Origin: Ceratobasidium sp. AG-K | Taxonomy: Eukaryota; Basidiomycota; Agaricomycetes; Cantharellales; Ceratobasidiaceae | NCBI GenBank assembly: GCA_037039685.1 | Contig: JAWNGF010000004.1 | Span: 2,170,001-2,234,000, forward strand | Direction of reading: 5' to 3' | DNA length: 64,000 nucleotides | Shown: piece by piece, positions 24,946 to 36,059 of the stretch | How positions within the stretch are numbered: the stretch's first letter is position 1 | Layout: each line of letters begins with the position of its first letter | The notes under the pieces: generated by a model | Databases searched by the model: none | What the model was told of the DNA's origin: nothing | Seen by the model: only the letters and a program-made list of their open reading frames with translations | Program-made: the position numbers and the translations under genes

Positions 24946-27015
24946 TCAGCTCTGAAAAAATCTACGGCCGCCTAGCTCAGCCTTGATTCCGCCTACAGCG
25001 TGCTCGTAGGCATCGAGATCTTCATGGCTCTCCCAACGGGGGTGAGCCACGCTGAACGGCTTCTGGGAACGAGTTGGAATTGGATAGGCGAGTGACAGCG
25101 ACGGTGATGGGGCCCCGCTCGAGGCACCCGCGGGAGTGTGAGAAGAACGGTCTGAATCAGCAACAGCGGGAGAATCAGGGTTGCACCACTCGGAAAACAG
25201 ACCACAGTCGTGATGAGACTGGTCCAGAGGTTCGCCGGACACCACGGAAGTGATTCCGGTGGAGGTCGAGCGGCCGTCTTCAGTGGCAGGACAGTGTCCT
25301 GAAGAGAAGTCTGACGAAAAATCGCTGACCGAGTCGGCATTATGGAATAGAGAGCTTGCCGGAGACGACTGAAACAGGCTACTCCACAGAGGTGTCCCAA
25401 AAGAAGTCACTCCAGGATGTCCTGCCTTGGTTCCCTCCAACACGATGCGGTCGAACGGAGAGAGCTCAGGCTCAGAAGCTGTGAGGGGTTGGCTAGCGGC
25501 CGGCGAAGTAGGATAATACAAATCCGAGTTGCCAGTCGAGATGTCTGGAATTCTAAACTCGTCCATTGAATTGTCACATGCCTAGATTGAGCAGGGTTAG
25601 TTTCGCACCAGCCGGAAGTCAATCAGCCTACCATAATACTGTTGAGGGGTTCACCCCCATCGAAGCCTGGGCGAAGCGCCCACATGTGAAGCAATTCTTC
25701 GTCGTAGTAGTCAAACTGCGAGAGCGAAAATAACGTATCGGATTCAGGAGCGAAGGCCGCATCAGACAGAGGAGCCGAGCAAGAGGCGAGCGACCAAGGG
25801 GGGTCGTCGTTGGGTTGAGAATCAAGAGCCGGGAGCGTTCCAGGTGCAGCGATTATTGGGGGTCGTTCGTTAGGGATGAAGGATGGATCAAATGGTAAGA
25901 AGTTATGCGCTGAAGTGTCAGAGGGCGTGTCTACTTGTGCGAGCGCAAGTGGGCTTTGGGGTTCGGGAGAAATTCGATCAAAGGAAGGGAAGCGGATTTT
26001 CGGAACGGGAGATGAAAGCTTGGTCGTAACTTCAGAGTTATTATCCAGCTGATCTTTCTCGTCAGCCCCCGTGATCAGACAAAGTGTTCTTGTACTGGAC
26101 TCCAAGACGCCTGCGGCGTCGCTGGTTTGAGCCGCGAGCGAGGAGATGAGCTTGACCTTACGTGTGCGGGACACAGAGGCGCGTGCAGTGACATTTCCGC
26201 TTGGCGAGGACGCGGCATCACGACGAGAGTTCGGCGAATACTTGTAGTTGGGATACTTTTGTGCGTGCTCCTGCTTCTCGGTTTCGGCCAGATCCTTCCA
26301 GGGTGCCTTCTCCTCTTCTTTCATGCCCTTCCATAGTTTGCCAACGATGCGACTAGAGCGATATAGTCAGCTTATGCGAGGCGGCATTAAAGACGAGGCC
26401 CATACCTGATCTCACGATGGTCGCTCTGCGCCAAATGAGATAGTGAGCATACACCATGATCGTGGGGAGACATGGACGCGTACCTCGACATCAGTCAAGA
26501 ACCCTTGCCTCACATACCATGAGCGATACAAGATGAACGCATTCCGAGGGCGAGGAATATGACCAGGCGGTTGTCGGCGGCTGTGGCTCTTAACGACGCG
26601 GATCGGTCCGGCCAGAGTAGTTTGGATAGAATCGAGACCATCAGCGGAGATTGGCCCTCTAGGTACTTGAGACACGGTCGAGCTATTCGAGCCAGGAGAT
26701 GGAGGCGCATGATGACCAGCAAGGTCAGGCGACACAATGATCTCGTCCTCAGGGTAGTGCGACCGAGAGGTCGTTCGCACATCGCCGACGACTGGGGAAC
26801 GTGGGGACTCGTGAGAGAAAGAGTCGTTCGAAGCCGTATAGGTGGGTCGGTTATGGTAGCCAGTCACATCGGGCTGCAGCGCGGAAACAGAGATGGTCGT
26901 ATCTGGAAGGAAACGGAAGGCGCGTTAGCGCGCATCGGGGCAAACTACAAAGACTAAACGCACCAGACGTATCGGGGGGTATCAAGGCCCGAGAATGGCA
27001 AACACTAATGGGCAT
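24946..27015 (-). CDS. HMG-box transcription factor, copy B
   Basis: Minus strand. A short first exon (MPISVCHSRALIPPDTS) splices to TTISVSALQPDVTGYHNRP, extending the longest ORF upstream to an ATG at 27015. The HMG box reads IPRPRNAFILYRSWYVRQGF, LTDVE, then after an intron SDHREISRIVGKLWKGM and EEEKAPWKDLAETEKQEHAQ, ending KYPNYKYSPN. This is a complete and more canonical box than copy A. The rest is a Ser/Pro/Asp-rich region of some 500 residues with acidic patches (DYYDEELLHMW), probably transactivating. Both HMG genes are on the same strand about 325 bp apart and share the RPRN(A/P)FIL(Y/F)R(S/T)WY core. That suggests an old tandem duplication with strong divergence outside the box. Confidence 0.85.
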
Positions 27016-28628
27016 CTCCGGTATGAGAAATGTTTACAATTATGTTACAACAAGGTGCAGATTAGACGAGTAAGGTGGACACCTCAGCCTAGAATGAGGG
27101 CGTGGATGAAGACCAGACGTCCGTGGCGAGCCGATACTTAAAGACCAAGGTAGCAGACGAAACTCATTTCGCTTACCTCTAGAAAAGCTATATACAAGCT
27201 AAGAGGCGTGTTTCTGTAGATCAGTTGGAGGTGGGAGCTTGCGTCGTGGCTTGGACTACAGGCAGACTCTCGATGTGCGGGGCGATTTACGATTCACATT
27301 CAGGTTCGTACCGTAATTGCAAGAAAAACTGCTATTATTGGTGGAATAATTCGCAAGCAACACGTGCCCAGCAAGCGATTCAGAGAGCTATTAGGATAAT
27401 CGAGGAGCTTGCCGCTACTCAAGATGGAAGTATCCGGGGCATTGCTACGGAATCGAGAGAGCGCAATCATATGGACGAAACTCTGCTCCTCGTGCTTGAA
27501 CGCCAACCAAGAGCCTTTGTAAATTGAGCGCCTGTGAAAGATACCATCGCAGTCTGGAGCATGGGGCGTGCCTTGGAGAGCGAAGGTTTACTTGGAGACT
27601 GGGCGCCCATAGGTTCGTATCGAGCTTCGCGGGTCTTGTATAGCGATCCCTATGTGTCCAAATTCGTAAAGAAGATCACTCCAGGTAGCCATCTGCAGCT
27701 TATATGTAGCGCGCAGGCGTTTTCATAGCCAGCTCCGAGTCGCCTTCGACGGCAGTTGTATTCGGAACGATAGGTGAACAGGCAAGCACGCTGGAAGATT
27801 ATCCGTAATTCCGCTCCAAGGTGTGCCGACCGTCTCAAGGGTACAGAGTTCGCATGCTGATCTTCGACGAGCATTAGATATGTCAAGTAGACTGGTAATC
27901 AAGTCCCGGTGGTGGTTGTAATCGTGACCCTTGATCAATGCCCCATTTAGTATCCGATTAGACATCCGCATTTGGCAGAGCCTTTGTTGACTGGTTAGAT
28001 CAGAACCGCACCTCGGAATGACGCCCATTCATTTCGGTACTTTCCCTCGAGCATGTCCATGTCCATCAAACCACTGTCGCCAAACGAACGGAGTCTTCGA
28101 GCCACAGGACAAATGATTGCAGCTGAAGCAACCTTCCATCCTCGATCCATATGAAAGCGCGGATTCTATGCTGCTCGAGACTGCCCAATATATGATCCCC
28201 GTGTGATTGCAAACGCGGTCAACGCAACTATCACTCAATAGTATTGAGTGAGAGCCCAGGTGCAGCGATCGCAATGAAGAATGGCCATTAGCCTTGCGGG
28301 TGCATAGCGCATACAAACCAGAAAGTCTATGGTACAATGACAAAATACAGACATATGCACATAACAAAAAAAGAAACGACTAGGGTTACAGTTGGAGACG
28401 GCATCCGGGCATACACTACCCGTAGTTACGCCCGTATGCCAACTCCAACTATCAAACAGTAGAAAATGGTTTTGTCGAGAACGACTGTATCAAAGAATCC
28501 CGCTAACGTGTATTCGGGGGAAGCAGACCTTGGAAGTACTATTGCGTCCAGTACTCAAGCCGGGCCTGTTTGGCTTTAGAGGCCATGACGGCTATTAGGC
28601 ACATCAGCGCCACCAAGATATACGAAAA
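27016..28628. other. Long intergenic region, no supported gene
   Basis: About 1.6 kb upstream of HMG copy B and downstream of the Zn2Cys6 gene. An ORF of 100 codons at 27225-27527 has no recognisable domain and I do not call it. The stretch contains a perfect 21-bp palindrome at 28231-28251, listed separately. Confidence 0.45.
28231..28251. repeat. Perfect 21-bp palindrome
   Basis: The arms TCACTCAATA and TATTGAGTGA flank a single central G. It is a perfect inverted repeat in otherwise unremarkable intergenic DNA and could be a dimeric-protein binding site. Confidence 0.6.
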
Positions 28629-31600
28629 CTAAACCGACTTACAAACAAGGTGGTGATGCTCGCCAAGAACCTACGGTAAATTATAAGCAATATATTTTAT
28701 GTGTGGATGGTATACACCTACATCCAGAGCGTGATGCACCACATCGAGCTCTTGGTTGGTAATCGCAGCGCCACTCTCGTCGTGTCGCTCCCGGCAATGC
28801 TTGAGTTCCCGTAGCAATACGTGCGCACTCGTAGTAAAACAATGCTAAAATATGCGTCAAAGGTCAGCATGCCGAGCTGAATTAAACTAGCGGCTCACCC
28901 CCAGCATCACGCCTAGCTGCGAGATTTCAACATCGGTCAACTGGTCGATCAGCGACTTGACCTCGCGTGCCGATGCGAGGCATTTGGCATAAGTTGCCGG
29001 GTCTGTTTCTTCCAGGATGTTGTACAGTTGAAGTTGCGCGTTCAACGTGGTGTGGTAAGGGTACAAGCGCTCCCAAATCAGGCCATTGGACGTTTGAGGG
29101 AGCGCCGAATCATGTACAGTCTGGGGGTAACATGGAGGGAGATACATCTTGAAATGTTCAATCGCTAGTTGGACTTGCTCGTATTCGCCCATGTATTTCT
29201 GTGGGTTTGCTTTGGAGCTATTCAAAAAATGAGTAATCATCCAGGCGTTCAGGGATATGCGTACGCATGTGTTCCATTGCTCCACATAGTTGCCAGACGA
29301 ACCGCACGTTCTAGGAGAGCCGAAGCTTTGACTTGAAGCGTTTTGTCGGTGTCTAGGATGCTGGGGACAGACTTCGGCGTCAACACATCCTGAAGGGTGG
29401 CATACGGTACTTCCGCAGCTTTGCCCTAATTGTCCAAGGTCAACTGAGAGGGCTCCAGCGTATACAAGTCGCACTCACGTTCATGTATTCTTCTATCGTG
29501 CGGGGGAGGACTGTTTCTACTCGAGAGCGCTCATCTCCGTCATCGCGAAACATTGCCGGCAAGCCCGTTGTTGCTGCCGCCGTGTGATCTTCAAACAGGA
29601 GTTAGTAAACATCCAGACAACGATCAATCTACTTGCCCACGATTACAAGTTGCCAAAATGCAGCAATCCGCTCCCCGTGTTCGCGCGCAGAAGTTGCAGG
29701 TGGGAGCTGAAAGTCGACTTGCCTGATATGCAGGGCTGAACGTTCCTGGGGCTGGGAACGAGGAATATACTCGGCAGACGAAATCTTGTGCAAACCACAA
29801 AGAATCGCTAGTTTCACGGGGCTGTCAGACGCTTCTGTTCAGATTTTAACACATAGTGAACTGACCAGCATGGCAGGCCAGATGTGTAGCTTGGTGAGCT
29901 TCATTGACTCTTCCTTGCATGTAAAGCATCGATGCGTAAAGTGTTTGACCTTGAACATAACTAGGCAAAAGGTCAAGCAAGTATCTATAAGCAGGAGCGA
30001 CGACATACTTGAAGAGACGATCACATTTGGCATATGACTCCTCTAAATTGCGTTTCGCCTTTTCCATGAACTGGGGAACTAGCGCCATAAGGTCCGCCTC
30101 GCCGGAGAAATTCGCAGCAAACGCATAAATCATCCACATCAAGCCTTGGCCACTCCAAATTAGTCGCTTCGAAACAAGAGGTTTGAATTTGACCTACCAG
30201 GATGGGGACGACCTTTGGGAAGATTGTGCAGAGATGTGAGGAAATCCGGGACCCAAATCTCCAGCCCAACCTGCTGACGAAAAGGCCTATAAAGATATGT
30301 GAGTTTGAAGGCCAGATCCAAACGATGTCCCTCACAAAAACATTGCTAGCCTTGATAACAACGTCATTTAATAAAACCCCAGCAAAATCTAAGTATATGC
30401 ACTTACAATTGGTCTCTAGTTGGCACTGGAAGATCATCCTAACCGAATCCTATAAGATAAATGGTTCACGTTTGAATAAAACTGCTCACCCGCTCCCACC
30501 AGTTCCCAACCAAGGCCCAACTGCCGTTGTACGGGTTAGGCTCACCAGAGTACTCGCACTCGATGGACGCACGGGTCTGGTTCTCATGCCTCCAGTGCCG
30601 GAAGAATGTCATAATAACGTCCTGCCCAAACACGGGGGGCGATGGAACTGGTCGACGCCGAGTCACGACCGCAGCCTGTTGGTTCGGGGCTCCTTGGTAG
30701 GCGTCGTACGATGGCATTGCGCCCCCACGGTAGGTCCCGTAGTCTTCAAATGTGGTACCCTGAGAATAATTGGCAGGGGACCGGAAGGGGGTACCGCCCG
30801 GCGACGTTGGAGTATTGTTAGGATCAATGTATGGAAGTTGTTGCCATTGGTTGCCAGACGGCGACGCAACAAAACCGAACCACTTGAAGCGCTCGTTGGG
30901 TCGTTTGACCAGTGCGCTTCTGGTGTCAGCTGCGATCCATACTGAGCCTGAGGGGTATGTTGCTCGAGAGGGGTAAACCCAGTAGCCTGAAAAATATCGA
31001 CCGGGGTATGTCCGGGTTCGGCATAGTAGGAGTTATTCGCATGAGAGTCGTACTGCGAATAGTGTTGGCCCGACTGTGAATATTGCCCAGGCACGGTTGG
31101 ATAGTAGCCAGGTTGAGCAACATGTTGCTGTGGCTCAGGATACGCATTTGGCGGAGCGCGATGGTGGCTCGGCATCGCCGGATACTGTTCTGCCGAATAC
31201 GCTTGCTGAGTTTGAACTGGATCATCTACTCGAGCCTCGTAGGGCCTAGGCTCGCTCGGTTCCCGATACGTCTCCTCATCCTCTTCATCGCGGTCCTCTT
31301 CGAGTTCGACGAGCTGAAGCTTTGAGAGAACCTCGGACGGTGGGGTCTTGACATTTTTGGTCGCCACCGAGGGGTTAGGGGGTAGCTGTGCTGCCCGTTC
31401 GAGTGCAGCGATCCGCTCTTTCAATCGACTGTTTTCTTCCTTGTACAAGGTCAATTTCGACTTTTTTACCTCATCGTATTGGCACTTGTCCGTGGTATTC
31501 TGTGACACGCAACGAGCGCAATAAGGCTACCAAACATGCATTTCGTCAGCACCAAGTTGGGAGGGATCGCGATCTGCCAACACGTAAAGCAAACACCCAC

Positions 31601-31940
31601 CTTTCCTGCATCACATTTCTAGGGTGCAAGTAACCAGATTTGGGTCAGCCAAAAAAGAAAACGCGACCAGTGCCGAAACAAAACTCACCACCTTGCGCTG
31701 TCGACAGTGGTGACCTACACAGGGTACCGAGATTAGGCTATCATATGTCAGGAAGTATGGTAGGTCGTGCTTACAGCCAGCACCTCGGAACTGTACGTGG
31801 GCATACAAAAAGGATGATTAGCGCCTCGGGGAACGCCTTTAGCCTTGAATCAAATGAATACTTACGAGTGGAGTTTGACGATTTTGCTGACTGGAGTTCG
31901 GGTTACGCGTCGGCCCCGCCGAGCCCTGTGAGTGTGACAT
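28629..31940 (-). CDS. Zn2Cys6 fungal transcription factor
   Basis: The first exon (MSHSQGSAGPTRNP) is followed by four small exons that together build the binuclear zinc cluster: FRGAGC, HHCRQRKV, KCDAGK and PYCARCVSQNTTDKCQYD. The cysteine spacing is CX2CX6CX8CX2CX8C, acceptable for the family. A coiled-coil dimerisation segment comes next (TLYKEENSRLKERIAALERA), then a long Gln/Tyr/Pro-rich linker (about 30900-31250). The fungal-specific regulator (middle homology) region runs through about 28880-30650, with helical segments such as QDVIMTFFRHW, MIYAFAANFSGEAD and YVQGQTLYASMLYMQGRVNEA. The C-terminal exon ends ALDVLGEHHHLVCKSV. It is a DNA-binding regulator of unknown pathway. Splitting of the zinc cluster over tiny exons is usual in this lineage. 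The C-terminal exon assignment is less certain than the N-terminus. Confidence 0.85.
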
Positions 31941-32323
31941 GGCGATTGTTGCGGGGAGAATGCAGTGGCCTGGAGCAAATGACACGCGTTTAAGGGGGCG
32001 AATTGAGTGAGGTAAATCGTATTTAAACCCTTGGCAAAAGAAAGGGTCCACACCGAGACGCTGCTCTGTCGACGAACCTCTCTCTCTTCAGACTCGGCGT
32101 GATTCACACCACTGAGAACACCAGGTGTTGTGCCCCGGAGCCGGAGTCTGGGTCTTAATTATTTAGCTTTGTGCCGCGAGGCGGCCGATCTTTTCGCTTC
32201 ACTCATCTGTTCTGGATATATATGGTTATTGTGCCTGTGGGGCAAACGGATCGGGCAATTCAACCGATGTTTGTCAATTGTTTCAGCTATTATATACAAC
32301 TTGTGGGTTTATACAGGATACAT
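31941..32323. other. Intergenic region
   Basis: About 380 bp holding the promoter of the Zn2Cys6 gene and the 3' end of the downstream minus-strand gene. No coding features are seen. Confidence 0.5.
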
Positions 32324-33786
32324 TTAGAGCGGCTCGATATTCGGATTGGGCCCTTGAGGTACTATCCTTGTGGGGTTAATCTGTGTGTGTGACCAGTAAT
32401 AATGCGTCTTGATCTATCAAAAGAGTGAGTACCAGCGCAACAAACCCTCGATCAACTCACATGCTCAAAATTGGTCGTGTCCTTGAAGGCCGGTACATTC
32501 CAGTAGAGGTTCTTCATCCAACGATTGATATTGGGGTAGTCGTGTCGAATCGAACCGAGGTTACACTTGAAATGACCATGGTAGACCGGGTCGAACCGAA
32601 CCTAGGAGACAATTAGCCACACCATTGACGTATTTGACCAAAGGGGCGTACGATGGTCGTATACAGACGAATGTCCGCCTCTGTCAAGCGATCACCGATA
32701 AAGTAGTCCTTGCCCTGAATCATCTTCTCAAGGCGGTCCAGAGACTCAAACAATGGCCCCACGGCGCTCTCGTACGCCTCCTGAGTCGTGGCAAATCCAC
32801 ATTTGTAGACACCGTCTGAGATTTAGAGCGTTAGCATCCAGATTCCTCTGCGGTGATTGACGCTTACTGTTGACCGTGTCATAGACCCAAGAATGAAAGT
32901 CGTCAATCTCCTTTCTCAACGGCTCGGGGTAGATGTCAATGTCTACCGGCTCGGCCAAGTCACGGAATGCGCTGTTGAGGAAACGGATGATCTCCGAGCT
33001 CTCGTTGTTGACCTAGGGGGGGGGGGGGGGGGGGGGTGAGCACAACTTGGGCGATTTATCAAAGTCTACCTACAATTGTCGAGGTTTTCTTGTCCCAAAC
33101 AATCGGAACCGTGAACCTTAAGGCATGGAATATAAATACCACTTGTAAATCGACAGTCACCTGGCTCACCTTCCAGAATACTCCGAGTCCGCCTTGAAGT
33201 ACAAATCGCGCACATGGTTGGAGTTCTGGATGGGATCAGCGTCGGCCCCTGGGAAGACATCACTAAACACCGATCGCATTCAGTTGAACGCAATTATGGT
33301 CACGGCGCAAACTTACGCAGCCGCAAAAGGCCAGCCCAACGATCCCATGCGCGGCGAAACGACACTCAGGCCTGCGCAGTATTCGGTCAGAAGCCGGACT
33401 AGACCCTCCGACGATGTTCTCACCAATAGCGTCCTCGAGTTTCAGCAATTTTCGCGTGATCAACACACGATGGGCCCACGGACAGGCATATGATACAAAA
33501 ATATGGTATCGCCCTGCTCGGCGAATAAACTATTTAGACACTTTACGAGAGACACATATCCCAACTTGCCTTTTTCAGGTTCGAACTTCCCACCCTTTTC
33601 GATCGCGTCGCGAAAGGATGAGACCTGCCTCCTAAAGTGGCCGTCATTGCTGGCCCATTTGGTAATATTCGCCTGAGCGTCGGATTTGTTGGTGGACATG
33701 TTGACGGAACGAGGTACTGAGAAATTCAACAAGGTTCGGGATGCAAGTGGTAGACGCCGGCAGGAAAGACGACGGGCAAGGAACAT
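32324..33786 (-). CDS. Glutathionyl-hydroquinone reductase (Ecm4/Xi-class GST) with optional mitochondrial leader
   Basis: Xi-class glutathione transferase that reduces glutathionyl-hydroquinones through an active-site Cys. That Cys is seen in [20 protein letters not shown] (about 33420-33490). Other family segments are [59 protein letters not shown], the C-terminal helical domain [29 protein letters not shown] and HGHFKCN. The last exon is reached by splicing after FEH. It gives [19 protein letters not shown], the conserved C-terminus, and stops at 32324. Two in-frame ATGs matter. The one at 33699 gives MSTNKSDAQ, a cytosolic start. The one at 33786 adds an Arg-rich, acid-free leader, [20 protein letters not shown], typical of mitochondrial import. 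One intron has a 21-nt homopolymer immediately before its acceptor (33016-33036). Confidence 0.88.
33016..33036 (-). repeat. 21-nt poly-G (poly-C on the coding strand) beside a 3' splice site
   Basis: A run of 21 G on the plus strand. On the coding (minus) strand it is a run of C directly before TAG and the exon starting GTCAACAACGAG. It therefore occupies the polypyrimidine-tract position of an intron of the hydroquinone reductase gene. Homopolymer length is error-prone in assemblies. Confidence 0.9.
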
Positions 33787-34323
33787 AGTGTGGGAGCCAG
33801 GCGGGCGCACTGAGCTTTATACTTGGACCGCTCGTTTCTGGGTGGTCCTGTATAGGCATGTTTTTCCCACGGTTCACCAGAGCGCGCGGTCACCGGCTCA
33901 CTTGAGGCCACCAACGGCGGCAATTGCCAAACTCGAGAGTGGCGAGCTGAGTGAACGCTATTAATCAACGCTGAAGCATCCCCGATCACCAAATCTTGAG
34001 CGCGCGGGGGAGTAATCCGCATCGTTCCAACTCGAAGACTCGACGATAGCATTATGCATAGGATATATACGGATTGCAACACTACCGGTACACATGAATT
34101 ATAAATAGCCCACACAAAACAAGAAGGAAGAAAGCGAACATAGCATCAATAAGCCCAAATGAGGAACCAAAAACTCGTCGTCTTGCATATATGACTTGAT
34201 CATAGTACTTTTGCGGGAAACCTACGGGAACTGCCGCTAAGGTCAAACTTGAGCCCAAACTCTATGTCTGAAAGAGTAACTTACCTCGATGGCTTCGTGC
34301 CTTGCTGCATGCTGAGACGCATG
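33787..34323. other. Intergenic region
   Basis: About 540 bp between two minus-strand genes. No recognisable coding sequence. Confidence 0.5.
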
Positions 34324-35178
34324 CTAGCTCTTTACAGGGGAAGCGGTTCTCGCCGTGATAGCAAGGTCATCAGCCACTAGCTCAGGGGGAGTGGCTGGTG
34401 ATGCATCCTCGCTGGACGTCGTCGAGAGTGGGGATCCCTCTGGTGGCTTGTACCGCGATCGAGGCCGAGGCCGTATCGAGATCCTTGGCTGCTGAAGCGC
34501 CGCGAGCCCAAATATGTCAACCGCACAACCAAGCTCTCCACTCATCATAACCGGCACCTCTGAGATGCTAATCTCCCTCGGGGTCCCAGGCAAGGTGCAT
34601 GCAGCAGAGCGAAACGATGGGGTGTCCAAGCTCCAACGGATTGCCTGCTCGGACAAGACAGTCCTTGACCTCGGCCGGCTCTTTTTCGGTTTGCCCGACA
34701 ACTCGGGCTGGGAGACGGCCGAGCTCCTCGATGGACTCCGGGAGAATATGGGAGAGGGTATAGATATCTCTTTGGGCCGGCCAGGAGTTCGAGGGGGAGT
34801 GGGCTGATTTCGTGTCGCCGATGGATCAGAATCAAGATCACGCTTTACCCGTGTATCGCCGAATGCATGTTCGAGGCTGATCTCTGCAGGCAAGACTGGT
34901 CGGCGGGCAAGTTTAGGGGCAGATGGAGAAGGCATGGGATAAGTGGGGGTGACAGGGGAATCCTCGTTGAGGATGAAAAAGGGATTTTGGTTCGGCCGTA
35001 GCTCACTACCAGGCGAGAGAGAGGACCGTGTGGCCGGTGTTGAAGGGAACATATGAGTGAACGGTACCTCACTACTACCATCAGCACTCCTCAAGTTGGG
35101 TGTCGAGGGGAGGGTGATGTGCTTGGGCGCTTCCCGCCGGCGCTCTTTACGTCCCGCCGTTGCATCCGTCATAGGCAT
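34324..35178 (-). CDS. Ser/Pro-rich hypothetical protein
   Basis: A 284-residue single-exon coding region. The open frame extends further upstream, but a GTAAGT donor near 35229 and an ATCAG acceptor near 35182 indicate a 5'-UTR intron. The best start is therefore MPMTDATAGRKERRR at 35178. The protein is basic, low in hydrophobic residues and rich in SP/TP sites and Arg-Pro pairs. Short phrases recur: EISIPSP, EISISEV and RISIRPRPRSR. It looks intrinsically disordered and a likely phosphorylation substrate. No family is recognised. Confidence 0.55.
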   Translation of the reverse strand: MPMTDATAGRKERRREAPKHITLPSTPNLRSADGSSEVPFTHMFPSTPATRSSLSPGSELRPNQNPFFILNEDSPVTPTYPMPSPSAPKLARRPVLPAEISLEHAFGDTRVKRDLDSDPSATRNQPTPPRTPGRPKEISIPSPIFSRSPSRSSAVSQPELSGKPKKSRPRSRTVLSEQAIRWSLDTPSFRSAACTLPGTPREISISEVPVMMSGELGCAVDIFGLAALQQPRISIRPRPRSRYKPPEGSPLSTTSSEDASPATPPELVADDLAITARTASPVKS

Positions 35179-36059
35179 GGTCCTGATAAACATATGAGCA
35201 ATAATTGTGGAGCGGCGCAGAGTAGACTTACAAAAACTAGCCAGAGCGACGGGATACGACAAGCTATGACGACGAGACAGAGGGGATGACAAGGTGTGAC
35301 AAGATTTGAGGGGTTGTTCAAGAGTTGTCAAGCCGAGCCAGCATCGCAGCTGACATATGTACAGTTATCTTGCATTCGAGGGGAACCCTCAAGGCAGTTC
35401 CTGATATCGCAAGAAGGACCCAGGCTGGCGTGAGGGGTCGTGGCCGCCGGGTAGATTGACTCCTGAAGCGATGTACAAGTCCAGTCTCGTTCCTGTATTT
35501 ATTAACTTTGCGACCGCACGTCGACGTCGTGCCGAATATATTCAACGGAATTGTGCTGGGACTAGCCCAAGGGGTATGGTTCCATGAGCGGTGCTTGCAA
35601 TTGAATTTTCTTGGTTGGACGCTTTGCCAGAACCAGAGGATTCAAGATTGGGGTGCGCCCGCTGCGTGGCAAGCAGTTCGTAAACGGATGGATGTCCACG
35701 ATTGTCATGGACGTGATTGTCGGCGCTGCACGGCTTTGATGTCCAATGGGCTCGCAAGTCGGAATCTTGAGGCATATGTGTCCAGAAGAATCAACCGTTG
35801 TAATCAAGGCTACAAGTTCGAAGGGGAAACTCAGATCAGGTCGGGGCGATGGATAGGCGAGAACAAAAGATAAACCCCACAATCAACGCCAGGGCGAGTC
35901 AGGAGCCCCACTTATCTTCCGGAGTACGTGCCACTCGCGCGATCCGAAGACCGATAGGTGTAAAAGTCAAGAGCGTATATTGCCGCAAAGAATCGCATCA
36001 TCGCAGACTAAATTACTAGCAGAACTAATAGTACCAACAGTCAAGGTATATACTTCTCA
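35179..36059. other. Intergenic region
   Basis: About 880 bp. It includes the inferred 5'-UTR intron of the upstream minus-strand gene (about 35182-35231). A 121-codon plus-strand ORF at 35508-35873 has no recognisable features and is not called. Confidence 0.45.

Noticed and set aside
27225..27527. 100-codon plus-strand open frame in the long intergenic region
   Set aside because: Its composition and lack of motifs do not support coding, and no neighbouring exons with splice sites extend it convincingly.
30202..30945. 247-codon plus-strand open frame
   Set aside because: It is antisense to the Zn2Cys6 transcription factor exons and shows no recognisable domain.
35508..35873. 121-codon plus-strand open frame with several Cys
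   Set aside because: The Cys spacing fits no zinc-binding pattern I know, and no promoter or splice context supports it.
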